Position numbers and translations under genes: made by a program. Below are positions 42,835-54,135 of a stretch of DNA of 64,000 nucleotides, in pieces. Source of the stretch: Fodinisporobacter ferrooxydans (GTDB taxonomy: Bacteria; Bacillota; Bacilli; Tumebacillales; MYW30-H2); assembly GCF_022818495.1 (NCBI RefSeq), contig NZ_CP089291.1, forward strand, positions 1,334,501-1,398,500. The letters run 5' to 3'. The notes below the pieces were generated by a model that ran no database searches, was not told the origin of the DNA, and was given only the letters and a program-made list of their open reading frames with translations. Position 1 is the stretch's first letter, and the number at the start of each line of letters is the position of its first letter.

Positions 42835-43260
42835 GTGGCTAAGAAAGTGATTAAACTCGTCAAACTTCAGATCGCCGCTGGTAAAGCTACACCTGCACCG
42901 CCAGTTGGTCCGGCTCTTGGTCAAGCGGGCGTGAACATTATGCAATTCTGTAAAGAATTCAATGCGCGCACAGCTGATCAAGCGGGGATGATTATTCCGG
43001 TGGTTATCACCGTTTTTGAAGATCGTTCCTTTACGTTTGAAACCAAAACGCCGCCTGCTGCAGTCCTGCTGAAAAAGGCTGCCGGAGTTGAATCTGGATC
43101 AGGCGAACCGAACAAGAAGAAAGTTGCAACTTTAAAACGTGCAAAAGTACGCGAAATTGCCGAAACGAAGATGGTAGACTTAAATGCTGCATCTGTTGAG
43201 GCTGCCATGCGTATGGTCGAAGGTACCGCACGCAGTATGGGCATCGTCATAGAAGACTAA
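42835..43260 (+). CDS. rplK: 50S ribosomal protein L11
   Basis: Part of the GTPase-associated centre on 23S rRNA, also needed for RelA activation. The 141-residue protein has [29 protein letters not shown] near the start and the C-terminal RNA-binding domain [26 protein letters not shown]. The start is GTG, 8 nt after AGGAGG; a GTG 9 nt earlier overlaps the ribosome site. Confidence 0.97.
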   Translation: MAKKVIKLVKLQIAAGKATPAPPVGPALGQAGVNIMQFCKEFNARTADQAGMIIPVVITVFEDRSFTFETKTPPAAVLLKKAAGVESGSGEPNKKKVATLKRAKVREIAETKMVDLNAASVEAAMRMVEGTARSMGIVIED

Positions 43261-43267
43261 TTGTAAA

Positions 43268-43327
43268 GCAACATATAGCGGATTTCGCTTGTTGCGCTGC
43301 TTGGGGTTGGCTGCATGGCTGCCAACC
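43268..43327 (+). other. Two hairpins in the rplK-rplA gap
   Basis: GCAAC...GTTGC with inner AGCG/CGCT (43268-43295) is followed by GGTTGGC-N9-GCCAACC (43305-43327). No T-run follows, so they are not terminators. They could be an L1 or L11 feedback site or an RNA stability element; this is inference. Confidence 0.45.
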
Positions 43328-43381
43328 TTCATTCGTGGGAGGTCACTCACCGTCATTACCACATAGAGGAGGACTATTGCA

Positions 43382-44086
43382 ATGGCTAAAAAGGCTAAGA
43401 AATATATCGAAGCCTCAAAGCTCGTGGATGCAACTGCGGTCTATGATCCGCAAGATGCATTGGAGTTAGTGAAAAAAGCATCCTATGCAAAATTCGACGA
43501 GACTGTTGAGGTAGCCGTTCGTTTGGGTGTTGATCCGAAAAAAGCGGATCAAAACATTCGTGGTGCGGTTGTGCTGCCGCATGGCACAGGTAAAACAGCA
43601 CGCGTCCTGGTTTTTGCAAAAGGCGAAAAGGCAAAAGAAGCAGAAGCTGCCGGCGCGGACTTTGTTGGAGATGATGATCTCATTAACAAAGTGGCTCAAG
43701 GCTGGTTTGATTTTGATGTCGTTGTCGCTACACCTGACATGATGGCGTCCGTCGGTAAATTGGGTCGTACACTCGGTCCGAAAGGCTTGATGCCGAATCC
43801 GAAAACGGGAACTGTTACACAAGACGTAAAACGTGCGATTGATGAAATCAAAGCAGGTAAAATCGAGTACCGTGTGGATAAAGCAGGCATTGTACATGCT
43901 CCGATTGGGAAAGTTTCCTTTGAAGACAACAAACTTGCCGATAACTTCTTTGCATTGATCGATACATTAATCAAGGCAAAGCCGGCAGCGGCAAAAGGGC
44001 AATATGTCCGCAATGTCGTTGTAAGTTCTACTATGGGACCTGGCGTAAAAGTTAATTTACAAAAATTGACGGACGCCAGAGGCTAA
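43382..44086 (+). CDS. rplA: 50S ribosomal protein L1
   Basis: Forms the L1 stalk and often represses its own operon by binding mRNA. The 234-residue protein has the conserved [46 protein letters not shown] and the C-terminal [21 protein letters not shown] precedes the ATG. Confidence 0.97.
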   Translation: MAKKAKKYIEASKLVDATAVYDPQDALELVKKASYAKFDETVEVAVRLGVDPKKADQNIRGAVVLPHGTGKTARVLVFAKGEKAKEAEAAGADFVGDDDLINKVAQGWFDFDVVVATPDMMASVGKLGRTLGPKGLMPNPKTGTVTQDVKRAIDEIKAGKIEYRVDKAGIVHAPIGKVSFEDNKLADNFFALIDTLIKAKPAAAKGQYVRNVVVSSTMGPGVKVNLQKLTDARG

Positions 44087-44093
44087 TTTGCTT

Positions 44094-44122
44094 TTGACTT
44101 CTTTGTTCGAATGTGATAGGAT
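44094..44122 (+). promoter_or_regulatory. Promoter of rplJ-rplL
   Basis: TTGACT (44094-44099), a 17-nt spacer and TAGGAT (44117-44122). The -10 lies in the loop of an inverted repeat CGAATGT...ACATTCG (44109-44131). Confidence 0.6.
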
Positions 44123-44147
44123 TACATTCGTGAATTGAATAGGAAAG

Positions 44148-44276
44148 TTACACCGTAGACAGTAGGTTCAAATATGATTAATGTCTTATGGACGCCTGCC
44201 GAGGTTTTGATACAAATGTCATGTTTACCATGTGCAAATTGTAATGCCTCCGTGTCTACGGGGGCTTTTTGCTTTA
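44148..44276 (+). ncRNA. Ribosomal L10 leader with attenuator
   Basis: The leader upstream of rplJ shows CCGTAGACAGTAGG and CGCCTGCCGAGGT, the conserved pieces of the Firmicute L10 leader bound by L10-L12. CCGTAGAC (44153-44160) is fully complementary to GTCTACGG (44254-44261), which overlaps the terminator hairpin GCCTCCGT-GTCT-ACGGGGGC with TTTTT. The two pairings exclude each other, giving a switch that responds to free L10. Confidence 0.85.
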
Positions 44277-44302
44277 TAATCCAGCGTTTAGGAGGTGTCA
44301 TG

Positions 44303-44797
44303 ATGGGAGTTCGCGAAGAAAAAGCTCAATTGGTATCCGAAATCACACAAAAGTTGCGTGATAGCAAAAGTACGATTATCACCGATTATCGTGGATTGAA
44401 TGTTGCGGAAGTGACAGAACTTCGCAAAAAATTACGTGAAGCCGGCATTGAGTACCGTGTGTATAAAAACACATTGACACGCCGCGCAACAAAAGAAACG
44501 GGTTTGGATGCGATCGATGCACAGTTGACTGGTCCGACAGCCATTGCGTTTTCATTTGAAGATGTTGTTGCTCCTGCGAAAATTCTCAATGACTTTGCAA
44601 AAAATCACAAAGCCCTTGAAATTAAAGGGGGCGTTGTAGAAGGCCGCGTCATCGACGTTGAGGAAGTTACTGCTTTGGCGACATTGCCATCCCGCGAAGG
44701 GTTGCTTTCCATGTTGCTCAGTGTTCTTCAAGCGCCAATGCGCAACTTTGCTTATGCAGTTAAGCAAGTGGCAGATCAAAAGGAACAACAAGCATAA
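44303..44797 (+). CDS. rplJ: 50S ribosomal protein L10
   Basis: Base of the L7/L12 stalk. The 164-residue protein has the N-terminal [39 protein letters not shown] and a C-terminal helical tail for L12 binding. Two ATGs are adjacent; the second is 7 nt after AGGAGG. The long in-frame extension to 44174 runs through the leader and is not coding. Confidence 0.96.
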   Translation: MGVREEKAQLVSEITQKLRDSKSTIITDYRGLNVAEVTELRKKLREAGIEYRVYKNTLTRRATKETGLDAIDAQLTGPTAIAFSFEDVVAPAKILNDFAKNHKALEIKGGVVEGRVIDVEEVTALATLPSREGLLSMLLSVLQAPMRNFAYAVKQVADQKEQQA

Positions 44798-44876
44798 TCG
44801 GCAGTGTTTCTTATGTAGCGATTTTACTATAAATCTCGTATTTACTATAAAGTGTATGACTATGGAGGGTATTTAA

Positions 44877-45242
44877 ATGTCTATCGAACAAATCATTGAA
44901 TCGATTGAAACCATGACAGTTCTTGAATTGAACGATCTCGTAAAAGCGATCGAAGAGAAATTCGGCGTAACGGCTGCTGCTCCTGTTGCAGTTGTTGGCG
45001 GTGCAGTAGCTGCTGAAGCTGTTGCTGAACAAACAGAATTCGACGTCATTCTCACAAGTGCCGGCGCTTCCAAAATCAACGTTATTAAAGTTGTTCGTGA
45101 AATTACAGGCCTCGGCTTGAAAGAAGCGAAAGAACTTGTTGATAACGCTCCGAAAGCTTTGAAAGAAAAAATTTCCAAAGAAGATGCGGAAGCAGTCAAA
45201 GCAAAATTGGAAGAAGCAGGCGCATCTGTTGAAGTCAAGTAA
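44877..45242 (+). CDS. rplL: 50S ribosomal protein L7/L12
   Basis: Multicopy stalk protein that recruits translation GTPases. The 121-residue protein has an N-terminal dimerisation domain ([23 protein letters not shown]), an alanine-rich hinge, and the C-terminal domain [43 protein letters not shown] precedes the ATG. Confidence 0.97.
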   Translation: MSIEQIIESIETMTVLELNDLVKAIEEKFGVTAAAPVAVVGGAVAAEAVAEQTEFDVILTSAGASKINVIKVVREITGLGLKEAKELVDNAPKALKEKISKEDAEAVKAKLEEAGASVEVK

Positions 45243-45258
45243 CATTTTCATATAGAAG

Positions 45259-45287
45259 ACCTCGCCTTATGGGCGGGGTTTTTTTAT
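45259..45287 (+). terminator. Terminator after rplL
   Basis: CCTCGCC-TTAT-GGGCGGG is a 7-bp stem with one G-U pair, followed by eight T residues. Confidence 0.9.
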
Positions 45288-45319
45288 ACATTTTCGTACA
45301 GGACAGGTGGATATACTGC

Positions 45320-45940
45320 GTGGGACAGGAACATTATTTTAGTTCGAAACCGACAACTCGACATGATGCCAAAACAATTGAAGTTGTACTCCGTGGGTAT
45401 AAGATTCGCTTGAAGACAGATGCGGGAGTGTTCTCGAAGAACCAAGTGGATTTTGGCACCCGTTTGTTAATTGAGTGTATGGATATCCCGAATGGATCCT
45501 CTGTGTCGATATTGGACCTCGGTTGTGGATATGGTCCTGTAGGGATTGTTGCAGCAAAATTGGCTCCGGACTCCCAGGTTGTCATGGTGGATGTGAATGA
45601 ACGTGCGATTGAACTTTCAGCCGAAAATGTTCGTAACAATCAAGTGACAAATGCGATTGTAAAGATCAGTGATTTATATCAAAATGTTCAGGGGCGGACA
45701 TTTCAACGAATTTTGTCGAATCCACCCATACGGGCAGGAAAGAAAGTTGTGCATCAGATATTTGAAGAGGCTTCGAATTATTTGACGGATGATGGTGAAC
45801 TTTGGATCGTAATACAAAAGAAGCAAGGCGCTCCTTCTGCTAAAAAAAAATTGGAAGAATTGTTTGTAGAAGTCAATGATATTGGGCGGGATGCCGGGTA
45901 TCGGATTTTTCAAGCCAGAGGGAAAAAACAGGTGGAGTAA
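45320..45940 (+). CDS. Class I SAM-dependent methyltransferase, RsmC/YbxB-like
   Basis: Probably an rRNA guanine-N2 methyltransferase, by its family. The 206-residue protein has SAM-binding motif I ILDLGCGYGPVGIVAA, motif II VVMVDVNERAIELSAENVRNNQ, and the catalytic NPPIRAGK of the RsmC group. The start is GTG at 45320 after GGTGG; homologs begin near GQEHYF. Placed between rplL and rpoB, as ybxB is in B. subtilis. Confidence 0.93.
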   Translation: MGQEHYFSSKPTTRHDAKTIEVVLRGYKIRLKTDAGVFSKNQVDFGTRLLIECMDIPNGSSVSILDLGCGYGPVGIVAAKLAPDSQVVMVDVNERAIELSAENVRNNQVTNAIVKISDLYQNVQGRTFQRILSNPPIRAGKKVVHQIFEEASNYLTDDGELWIVIQKKQGAPSAKKKLEELFVEVNDIGRDAGYRIFQARGKKQVE

Positions 45941-45968
45941 GTTTTTTGATTTTGTCAATAGAAATTTA

Positions 45969-45997
45969 TTGACTGCAATATTTGGCTGTGATAACAT
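45969..45997 (+). promoter_or_regulatory. Promoter of rpoB-rpoC
   Basis: TTGACT (45969-45974), a 17-nt spacer and TAACAT (45992-45997). It leaves a long leader of about 465 nt before rpoB. Confidence 0.6.
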
Positions 45998-46004
45998 TAG
46001 AAAA

Positions 46005-46455
46005 TGCGAAATAAAAGATGGGGGTAGAATATTTTAATTTTATGAATATTTCCCATGTTTTATGGAAATTGTTAAATAATACATGCTCCTGTGAAATTGT
46101 ATAAGTTGGGTGATCAGACTTGTTGATTTCGCAAAATTTACGGTAAGATAGCTGTTTTATGAGTTTGTTCTGAATGATTCATTTTCATTCTGTCGACAGG
46201 CTTTTGATTTGGTGATTTTACCGGTTTATTTTGGGGCTTGTGATGAACATCGTGTTGCAAACCTCTACGTTTCTCAATAGACGATCGATGTTGTTCGTTT
46301 TTGGGAGGTCACAGGATGTTTTTTTATTTGTTTTTTTTGTTGCAAGTCGAATCAGACCAGAATGATTCGATAGTGGCGACATACATGCATGCCGCGCAAA
46401 GGCAATTGCTACATGCATGCGTGTGTACTGCTGTTTTAAAGGATATAAGTGGTAT
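46005..46455 (+). other. Long rpoB leader with hairpins
   Basis: Noncoding A+T-rich leader. It holds a perfect 8-bp hairpin TCGAATCA-N8-TGATTCGA at 46347-46370 and two copies of ACATGCATGC at 46383-46392 and 46411-46420 that can pair with each other through the self-complementary CATGCATG core. A 75-codon open frame at 46301-46528 has low-complexity content and overlaps rpoB in another frame; it is not considered real. Confidence 0.45.
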
Positions 46456-46469
46456 GAGGGGTGACCGAT

Positions 46470-49400
46470 TTGCAGGGACTACTAGTCAACTATGGTCGAC
46501 GTCAGCGCAGAAGTTACGCGCGGATTAATGAAGTATTGGATCTGCCGAATTTAATCGAAATTCAGCAAAAATCCTATGAATGGTTTTTAGACGAAGGCCT
46601 GCGAGAAATGTTCCAAGATATTTCTCCGATCCAAGATTTTACTGGAAACTTGGTTTTGGAATTTATCGATTACAGTTTCGGAGAACCAAAATATGATGTG
46701 GATGAATCGAAAGAACGAGATGTTACATACGCAGCTCCGCTACGTGTAAAAGTACGGTTAATCAACAAGGAAACCGGGGAAGTGAAAGAACAGGAAGTGT
46801 TCATGGGCGACTTTCCGTTGATGACCGAGACAGGTACCTTTATTATCAATGGTGCGGAACGGGTCATCGTCAGCCAGTTAGTTCGATCTCCGAGTGTTTA
46901 CTTCAATACAAAGACGGATAAAAACGGTAAAAAAGCGTTTACCGCAACGGTGATTCCTAACCGTGGTGCTTGGTTGGAGCTGGAAACTGATGCGAAAGAT
47001 ATTATTTACGTAAGAATTGACAGGACTCGGAAAATACCTGTGACTGTTCTTTTGCGTTCACTTGGATTCTCATCTGAGGCAGAGATTCTAGATCTGCTTG
47101 GCGAAGACGAATACCTCAGAAACACACTTGACAAAGACAATACAGACTCAACGGAAAAAGCGTTATTGGAAATTTATGAGAGATTGCGTCCGGGTGAACC
47201 GCCTACACTAGAAAATGCAAAAAATTTATTGATTTCCCGTTTTTTTGATCCCAAACGTTACGATCTCGCAAATGTGGGTCGTTATAAAATAAATAAAAAA
47301 TTACACATCAAAAACCGTTTGTTGAATCAGCGTTTGGCTGAAACGCTTGTGGATAAAGAGACAGGTGAGATTCTGGCTGAGGCAGGCCAAATGATCGACA
47401 GACGTTTATTGGATAAACTTTTAACCTATTTGGAAAATGGATTGTGGGTAAAAAAGTACCGTTCCACATCTGGTGTAATTGAAGAAGAAATCATTCCTTT
47501 ACAAGAGATATTGATATACAGCGCCCGTGAAGATGGGAAAATCATCAAAGTCATGGGGAATGCCGGTATTGATAAATCTGTAAAACATATTACACCTGCC
47601 GATATTATTGCTTCGATTAACTATTTTATGAATTTGCTCCATGGAGTCGGCAATACGGACGACATTGACCACCTCGGGAATCGCCGTTTGCGCTCGGTGG
47701 GCGAATTGCTGCAGAATCAGTTCCGGATCGGGTTATCGAGAATGGAGCGCGTGGTTAGAGAACGGATGTCGATTCAGGATGCCAACGCGATTACTCCACA
47801 GGCATTAATTAATATTCGCCCTGTAATTGCAGCGATCAAAGAATTTTTTGGCTCCAGCCAGTTGTCGCAATTTATGGATCAGACCAATCCGTTAGCGGAG
47901 TTGACACATAAGCGCCGTCTGTCGGCGTTGGGCCCTGGCGGTCTTACGCGGGAGCGGGCAGGTTTTGAAGTGCGTGACGTGCACCATTCCCATTACGGCC
48001 GCATGTGTCCGATCGAGACACCGGAAGGTCCGAATATCGGTCTGATCAACTCATTGTCTTCGTATGCCCGCATCAACGAATTTGGGTTTATTGAAACACC
48101 GTATCGAAGAGTGGATCCGGAGACGGGTCAAGTAACCGAACACATCGATTATTTGACGGCAGATGAAGAGGATAATTATGTTATTGCACAGGCGAATGCG
48201 GAATTGAATGAGGATGGCACGTTCAAAAACGATTCGATCATTTGTCGATTTAAAGAAGAGACATTGCCATTGCCAAAAGATCGCGTTGATTACATGGACG
48301 TTTCACCGAAGCAAGTAGTGTCTGTTGCTACAGCATTAATTCCGTTTTTGGAAAATGACGATGCGAACCGCGCATTGATGGGTTCCAACATGCAACGGCA
48401 AGCAGTTCCTCTGTTAATGCCGCAAGCCCCCTTTGTCGGAACCGGTATGGAGCACAAAGCGGCGAAAGACTCGGGTGTGGCAGTTGTAGCAAAACGCGGT
48501 GGAATGGTCGAAAGAGTAACGGCAAACGAAGTTCAAATCCGCGTCCAAGAAGAAGTGGATGGCAAAATTGTCAGTGGCAATATCGATCGCTATAAACTAT
48601 TGAAATTTACACGCTCCAACCAAGGGACATGCATCAACCAGCGTCCGATTGTCAAACGTGGTGAAATGATTAAAAAAGGCGATATCCTTGCTGATGGCCC
48701 AGCGACTGAACAAGGAGAATTGGCGTTAGGCAAGAACGTACTCGTTGCCTTTATGACATGGGAAGGGTACAACTACGAAGACGCGATTCTTTTATCAGAG
48801 GATATGGTGAAAGATGATGTATACACATCGATACACATTGAAGAATACGAAGCAGAAGCACGGGATACCAAGCTAGGTCCGGAAGAAATCACACGCGATA
48901 TTCCGAATGTCGGGGAAGATGCCCTGAGGAACCTGGATGAGCGGGGAATCATTCGTGTCGGTGCGGAAATTTATGCCGGTGATATTCTTGTCGGTAAGGT
49001 TACGCCAAAAGGTGTAACGGAATTGACTGCCGAAGAACGTCTGTTGCATGCGATTTTTGGCGAGAAGGCGCGTGAAGTGCGGGATACCTCATTGCGTGTG
49101 CCGAACGGTGGAGCCGGTATCATCGTCGATGTGAAAGTATTTACCCGGGAAAACGGAGACGAACTTCCTCCGGGTGTCAATCAATTGGTGCGTGTGTATA
49201 TTGCTCAGAAACGTAAAATATCCGAGGGTGACAAAATGGCTGGCCGTCACGGCAACAAAGGGGTTGTGGCGCGGATCATGCCGGTGGAAGATATGCCGTT
49301 CCTGGCTGATGGGACTCCTGTCAACATCGTTTTGAATCCTTTAGGTGTGCCATCGCGGATGAATATCGGACAGGTGTTGGAAACCCACCTGGGCATGGCG

Positions 49401-50003
49401 GCCAGGGCGCTCGGGATTCGTGTTGCAACACCGGTATTTGATGGCGCTCGCGAAAATGATGTATTTGATACGCTGGAAGAAGCCGGGTTGCCTCGTGATG
49501 GAAAATTCGTTCTTTATGATGGCCGTACGGGAGAACCGTTTGACAACCGTGTCACGGTCGGCGCCGTATATATGCTCAAACTTCACCATCTTGTCGATGA
49601 TAAGATTCACGCTCGTTCTACAGGTCCATATTCATTGGTCACGCAGCAGCCCTTGGGCGGAAAAGCCCAATTTGGCGGCCAACGGTTCGGGGAAATGGAA
49701 GTGTGGGCGTTGGAGGCGTATGGAGCAGCTTATACTCTGCAAGAAATTCTGACTGTAAAATCTGACGATGTAGTCGGTCGTGTAAAAACGTATGAATCGA
49801 TTGTGAAAGGTGAAAATGTTCCTGAACCAGGGGTTCCAGAATCCTTTAAGGTTTTAATTAAAGAACTGCAAAGTCTGGGTCTTGATGTCAAGATTCTTTC
49901 CGAAGATGAGCAGGAAATCGTCATGCGTGAGAGCGATGAGGATGATGATTCAAACGAAAAATTGAATCTGAATCTGGAAATGCCGGAAGTCGCTGACGAG
50001 TAA
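46470..50003 (+). CDS. rpoB: DNA-directed RNA polymerase subunit beta
   Basis: Catalytic subunit of RNA polymerase. The 1177-residue protein has the rifampicin-region segment [30 protein letters not shown] with wild-type-like residues, [15 protein letters not shown], and the C-terminal [17 protein letters not shown] and [24 protein letters not shown]. The start is TTG at 46470, 7 nt after GAGGGGTG, and gives [19 protein letters not shown], colinear with B. subtilis. GTG at 46461 lies inside the ribosome site. Confidence 0.98.
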   Translation: MQGLLVNYGRRQRRSYARINEVLDLPNLIEIQQKSYEWFLDEGLREMFQDISPIQDFTGNLVLEFIDYSFGEPKYDVDESKERDVTYAAPLRVKVRLINKETGEVKEQEVFMGDFPLMTETGTFIINGAERVIVSQLVRSPSVYFNTKTDKNGKKAFTATVIPNRGAWLELETDAKDIIYVRIDRTRKIPVTVLLRSLGFSSEAEILDLLGEDEYLRNTLDKDNTDSTEKALLEIYERLRPGEPPTLENAKNLLISRFFDPKRYDLANVGRYKINKKLHIKNRLLNQRLAETLVDKETGEILAEAGQMIDRRLLDKLLTYLENGLWVKKYRSTSGVIEEEIIPLQEILIYSAREDGKIIKVMGNAGIDKSVKHITPADIIASINYFMNLLHGVGNTDDIDHLGNRRLRSVGELLQNQFRIGLSRMERVVRERMSIQDANAITPQALINIRPVIAAIKEFFGSSQLSQFMDQTNPLAELTHKRRLSALGPGGLTRERAGFEVRDVHHSHYGRMCPIETPEGPNIGLINSLSSYARINEFGFIETPYRRVDPETGQVTEHIDYLTADEEDNYVIAQANAELNEDGTFKNDSIICRFKEETLPLPKDRVDYMDVSPKQVVSVATALIPFLENDDANRALMGSNMQRQAVPLLMPQAPFVGTGMEHKAAKDSGVAVVAKRGGMVERVTANEVQIRVQEEVDGKIVSGNIDRYKLLKFTRSNQGTCINQRPIVKRGEMIKKGDILADGPATEQGELALGKNVLVAFMTWEGYNYEDAILLSEDMVKDDVYTSIHIEEYEAEARDTKLGPEEITRDIPNVGEDALRNLDERGIIRVGAEIYAGDILVGKVTPKGVTELTAEERLLHAIFGEKAREVRDTSLRVPNGGAGIIVDVKVFTRENGDELPPGVNQLVRVYIAQKRKISEGDKMAGRHGNKGVVARIMPVEDMPFLADGTPVNIVLNPLGVPSRMNIGQVLETHLGMAARALGIRVATPVFDGARENDVFDTLEEAGLPRDGKFVLYDGRTGEPFDNRVTVGAVYMLKLHHLVDDKIHARSTGPYSLVTQQPLGGKAQFGGQRFGEMEVWALEAYGAAYTLQEILTVKSDDVVGRVKTYESIVKGENVPEPGVPESFKVLIKELQSLGLDVKILSEDEQEIVMRESDEDDDSNEKLNLNLEMPEVADE

Positions 50004-50024
50004 TGGAAAATGGGAGGTAGGCCT

Positions 50025-53000
50025 GTGCTGGACGTCAACAATTTTGAATTTATGAAAATTGGCTTAGCTTCTCCTGACAAAATCCGTTCATGGTCACATG
50101 GTGAAGTCAAGAAGCCGGAAACGATTAACTACCGTACCTTACGCCCGGAAAAAGAAGGTCTGTTTTGCGAGAAGATTTTCGGGCCGACACGTGACTGGGA
50201 ATGTCATTGCGGAAAGTACAAAAGGGTTCGCTATAAAGGCGTTGTTTGTGATCGCTGCGGTGTCGAAGTGACCCGTGCCAAAGTACGCCGCGAACGAATG
50301 GGACATATTGAACTGGCGGCGCCTGTTTCTCATATTTGGTATTTTAAAGGGATTCCGAGCCGGATGGGCTTGGTATTGGATATGTCTCCGCGGGCGCTTG
50401 AAGAAGTAATCTATTTTGCTTCCTACGTCGTAACGAATCCCGGCGACACTCCGCTTGAGAAAAAACAACTCTTGTCCGAGAAGGAATACCGTTCCGCCCG
50501 TGAAAAGTACGGGTATTCCTTTCAAGCGGGCATGGGTGCTGAATCCATCAAAAAATTATTAATGGATATCAACATGGATCAAGAAGCGGAAATGCTCAAG
50601 GAAGAGTTGAAAACGGCGCAGGGACAACGCCGAAATCGTGCAATTAAGCGCTTGGAAGTCGTTGAATCTTTCCGCGCTTCCAATAACGAAGCAAGCTGGA
50701 TGATTCTCGATGTGTTGCCTGTCATTCCGCCGGAACTGCGGCCGATGGTGCAGTTGGATGGCGGGCGCTTCGCTACATCCGATTTGAATGATCTGTATCG
50801 TCGCGTCATCAATCGCAACAATCGCTTGAAGCGGTTATTGGATCTTGGGGCGCCCGATATTATTGTTCAAAATGAAAAACGCATGCTGCAAGAAGCGGTT
50901 GACGCTTTGATCGATAACGGTCGCCGCGGTCGCCCTGTTACAGGGCCCGGCAATCGGCCTTTAAAATCACTTTCCCACATGTTGAAAGGGAAGCAGGGGC
51001 GCTTTCGCCAGAATTTGCTTGGCAAGCGGGTCGACTACTCGGGACGTTCCGTTATTGTCGTAGGACCGCATTTGCGAATGTATCAATGTGGACTGCCGAA
51101 GGAAATGGCGCTGGAATTGTTTAAACCGTTTGTCATGAAAGAGTTGGTGGCAAAGGGCCTCGCACACAATATCAAAAGTGCGAAACGGAAAGTTGAACGC
51201 GTTTCTCCGGAAGTATGGGACGTGCTTGAGGATGTCATCAAAGAACATCCAGTCTTGTTGAACCGGGCACCTACCTTGCACCGGTTAGGGATTCAAGCGT
51301 TTGAGCCTGTATTGGTAAATGGTCGTGCGATCAAGCTGCATCCCCTTGTGTGTACTGCTTATAATGCCGACTTTGACGGAGACCAAATGGCTGTTCACGT
51401 TCCTCTCTCTGCAGAGGCGCAAGCAGAAGCGCGTTTGTTAATGCTGGCTGCCCACAATATCCTGAATCCGAAAGATGGAAAGCCGGTTGTTACACCGACG
51501 CAAGATATGGTGTTGGGAAGCTATTATTTAACGATCGAAAGAGAAGGGGAGAAAGGCGAAGGTCGTATTTTCTCCAGTACGCAAGAAGCCCAGTTGGCAT
51601 ATCAACACGGAGAAGTGACGTTGCATGCCCGTATTGGAATACCTGTAAAAGCTCTCGATAAAGCAAGTTTTACGGAAAAACAACAAAATGCGGTTTTGTT
51701 GACAACCGTTGGCAAGCTGATCTTTAATGAAATTTTCCCGAGCGAGTTCCCGTACATCAATATCGGGAAGAAGGAAAACTTGCTGCATGGTACACCTGAA
51801 ATATATTTTGTTTATGAAAAAGGTGTAAATATTCGGGAGAAGATTATGGAATTGCCGGTTCAAGGGGCAATCGTTAAAGGTTTCTTGGGCACGATTATCG
51901 GTGAAGTGTTCCGCCGCTATGGAACTACACAGACGGCAGAAATTCTCGACCGAATCAAACAGCTTGGATTCCGTTATTCTACACGTGCAGGGATTACGAT
52001 TTCCGTAGCGGATATTCTTGTGCCGGAAAAGAAAAAGGAAATTTTAACGGAAGCCGATAAAAAGGTGCAAATGGTTACGAATCAGTATCGTCGTGGTTTG
52101 ATCACCGACGAAGAACGCTATGATCGTGTCATTGCCATCTGGAGTAAAGCGAAAGACGATATTACGAATGTCTTGATGAATTCTTTGGATCGATTCAATC
52201 CGATCTATATGATGGCGAACTCCGGAGCCCGCGGTAACGTATCACAGATTACACAGCTTGCCGGCATGCGGGGGTTGATGGCAAATCCATCCGGACGGAT
52301 CATCGAGCTTCCGATCAAATCCAATTTCCGGGAAGGACTTACCGTGTTGGAATACTTTATTTCTACACACGGTGCCCGAAAAGGTCTTGCAGATACTGCT
52401 TTGCGAACGGCTGACTCCGGTTATTTGACCCGCCGTTTGGTGGATGTTGCACAGGATACCATTGTCAGACAAGATGATTGCGGTACAGACAAAGGAATCG
52501 TAGTAGACGAAATTCGTGACGGAAAAGAAGTAATTGAAGACTTGTTTGATCGGATCGAAGGGCGAATCGCTTTTTCCAATATTCGTCATCCGGAAACAAA
52601 AGAGACCATTGTTCAAAAGAATGAGCTGATCGATGAAGAAAAAGCCCGGTCAATTATTGAAGCAGGGATTACGCGGGTTCGAATTCGTTCCGTATTGACT
52701 TGCCGTACGCGCCATGGTGTTTGTATCAATTGTTATGGCCGCAATATGGCGACTGGTCAAATGGTCGAGATCGGTGAAGCGGTTGGTATTATCGCTGCGC
52801 AATCAATCGGAGAACCAGGGACGCAGTTAACCATGCGTACATTCCATACTGGTGGGGTTGCCGGAGATGATATCACGCAAGGTTTGCCGCGGATTCAAGA
52901 ATTGTTTGAAGCCAGGAATCCAAAGGGGCAAGCGGTGATTACCGAGATCGATGGAATCGTGTCAGACATTCGTGAAGTTAAGGATAAACGAGAGATTGAA

Positions 53001-53672
53001 GTGACGGGCGAATCGGAGGCCAAAGTGTATGCAGTTCCATATGGTTCACGCATTCGCGTTACGGTCCAACAAAAAGTCGAAGCCGGCGATGAACTGACAG
53101 AAGGATCTGTCGACCCGAAAGATATGCTGAAAGTAAAAGGAATGCGCGGTGTTCAAAATTATCTGTTGCGTGAAGTCCAGCGCGTATATCGCTTGCAAGG
53201 CGTAGATATTAATGATAAGCATATCGAGGTTATGATTCGCCAAATGCTCCGCAAAATTCGTATTATAGACTCTGGAGATACAGACTTATTGCCAGGAACC
53301 TATGTAGATATTTACGACTATGAGCAATCGAATCAAACAGCACTGTTGAATGGCGGAGAGCCTGCTGTGGCGCGTCCGGCTTTGCTTGGTATCACAAAAG
53401 CATCGCTGGAGACAGATTCGTTCCTGTCTGCCGCATCGTTTCAGGAAACAACTCGCGTATTGACAGATGCTGCAATTAAAGGAAAAGTAGATCGGCTGCT
53501 TGGTTTGAAGGAAAATGTGATTATCGGCAAACTCATTCCGGCAGGTACTGGGATGGCGCGATACCGGAATATCAAAATTGATAATAACGATCCGTCACTG
53601 GACACAGAGTCTGACTTTGATTCTGATCAAGATATTATGGAAGAGCAAATGGCGGAGGTTGTGACTGAATAA
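50025..53672 (+). CDS. rpoC: DNA-directed RNA polymerase subunit beta'
   Basis: Largest RNA polymerase subunit. The 1215-residue protein has the N-terminal zinc finger [20 protein letters not shown], the active-site [13 protein letters not shown], and the second zinc cluster CGTDKG...[13 protein letters not shown]. The start is GTG, 6 nt after GGGAGGT, giving the family N-terminus [24 protein letters not shown]. It lies 21 nt after rpoB. Confidence 0.98.
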   Translation: MLDVNNFEFMKIGLASPDKIRSWSHGEVKKPETINYRTLRPEKEGLFCEKIFGPTRDWECHCGKYKRVRYKGVVCDRCGVEVTRAKVRRERMGHIELAAPVSHIWYFKGIPSRMGLVLDMSPRALEEVIYFASYVVTNPGDTPLEKKQLLSEKEYRSAREKYGYSFQAGMGAESIKKLLMDINMDQEAEMLKEELKTAQGQRRNRAIKRLEVVESFRASNNEASWMILDVLPVIPPELRPMVQLDGGRFATSDLNDLYRRVINRNNRLKRLLDLGAPDIIVQNEKRMLQEAVDALIDNGRRGRPVTGPGNRPLKSLSHMLKGKQGRFRQNLLGKRVDYSGRSVIVVGPHLRMYQCGLPKEMALELFKPFVMKELVAKGLAHNIKSAKRKVERVSPEVWDVLEDVIKEHPVLLNRAPTLHRLGIQAFEPVLVNGRAIKLHPLVCTAYNADFDGDQMAVHVPLSAEAQAEARLLMLAAHNILNPKDGKPVVTPTQDMVLGSYYLTIEREGEKGEGRIFSSTQEAQLAYQHGEVTLHARIGIPVKALDKASFTEKQQNAVLLTTVGKLIFNEIFPSEFPYINIGKKENLLHGTPEIYFVYEKGVNIREKIMELPVQGAIVKGFLGTIIGEVFRRYGTTQTAEILDRIKQLGFRYSTRAGITISVADILVPEKKKEILTEADKKVQMVTNQYRRGLITDEERYDRVIAIWSKAKDDITNVLMNSLDRFNPIYMMANSGARGNVSQITQLAGMRGLMANPSGRIIELPIKSNFREGLTVLEYFISTHGARKGLADTALRTADSGYLTRRLVDVAQDTIVRQDDCGTDKGIVVDEIRDGKEVIEDLFDRIEGRIAFSNIRHPETKETIVQKNELIDEEKARSIIEAGITRVRIRSVLTCRTRHGVCINCYGRNMATGQMVEIGEAVGIIAAQSIGEPGTQLTMRTFHTGGVAGDDITQGLPRIQELFEARNPKGQAVITEIDGIVSDIREVKDKREIEVTGESEAKVYAVPYGSRIRVTVQQKVEAGDELTEGSVDPKDMLKVKGMRGVQNYLLREVQRVYRLQGVDINDKHIEVMIRQMLRKIRIIDSGDTDLLPGTYVDIYDYEQSNQTALLNGGEPAVARPALLGITKASLETDSFLSAASFQETTRVLTDAAIKGKVDRLLGLKENVIIGKLIPAGTGMARYRNIKIDNNDPSLDTESDFDSDQDIMEEQMAEVVTE

Positions 53673-53680
53673 CCGCATGA

Positions 53681-53729
53681 AATATACACGTGCTGAGAGG
53701 TAATTAAAACCTTTTGGTGCGTGTATATT
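53681..53729 (+). other. Large inverted repeat after rpoC
   Basis: AATATACACG and CGTGTATATT are a perfect 10-bp pair around an inner AGGT...ACCT pair. No T-run follows. The right arm runs into the -35 of the next promoter, so it may be a weak terminator or a regulatory site. Confidence 0.55.
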
Positions 53730-53756
53730 GACTCTGATGGTTGCACATGTTAGAAT
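53728..53756 (+). promoter_or_regulatory. Promoter of the ybxF-rpsL-rpsG region
   Basis: TTGACT (53728-53733), a 17-nt spacer and TAGAAT (53751-53756), 47 nt before ybxF. Confidence 0.7.
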
Positions 53757-53802
53757 ACTCTAGTGTGTCTGTGGGATGTATCGAAAGTGAGGCGATTGGT
53801 TG

Positions 53803-54057
53803 ATGCCATATGATCGAATTCGACATTCGAAACATGTTGTAATTGGCACCAATCAGACTATTCGCTTGCTTCTCGATGCAAAAATAGCGGAAGTGTTTCT
53901 GGCTAAAGATGCAGACGAAAGGATTACAAGTTCAATTATGCAGTTATGTCAAGAGCACAACGTTTCGTTTGAATGGATCGCAACGATGAAAATGTTGGGA
54001 AAGGCATGCGGCATACAAGTTGGCGCTGCAGTTGCAGCGATTAAGAAAAATCCTTGA
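53803..54057 (+). CDS. ybxF: L7Ae-like ribosomal protein YbxF
   Basis: RNA-binding protein of the L7Ae/L30e fold that binds kink-turns. The 84-residue protein has VIGTNQTIRLLLDAKIAEVFLAKDAD and MLGKACGIQVGAAVAAI, the family signature. ATG at 53803 aligns with the family start MPYD; TTG at 53800 is an alternative closer to GTGAGG. Heads the str operon, as in B. subtilis. Confidence 0.93.
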   Translation: MPYDRIRHSKHVVIGTNQTIRLLLDAKIAEVFLAKDADERITSSIMQLCQEHNVSFEWIATMKMLGKACGIQVGAAVAAIKKNP

Positions 54058-54135
54058 TTTTTTCTTGCCTGAAAATGAGCCACCCGGCTCTGTGGGCTTA
54101 AATTTTTGCAAAAGAATTGGAAGGAGGTGTATGTC

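Noticed and set aside
46301-46528. 75-codon frame in the rpoB leader
   Set aside because: Hydrophobic low-complexity start, crosses the hairpins and overlaps rpoB in another frame; no family match.
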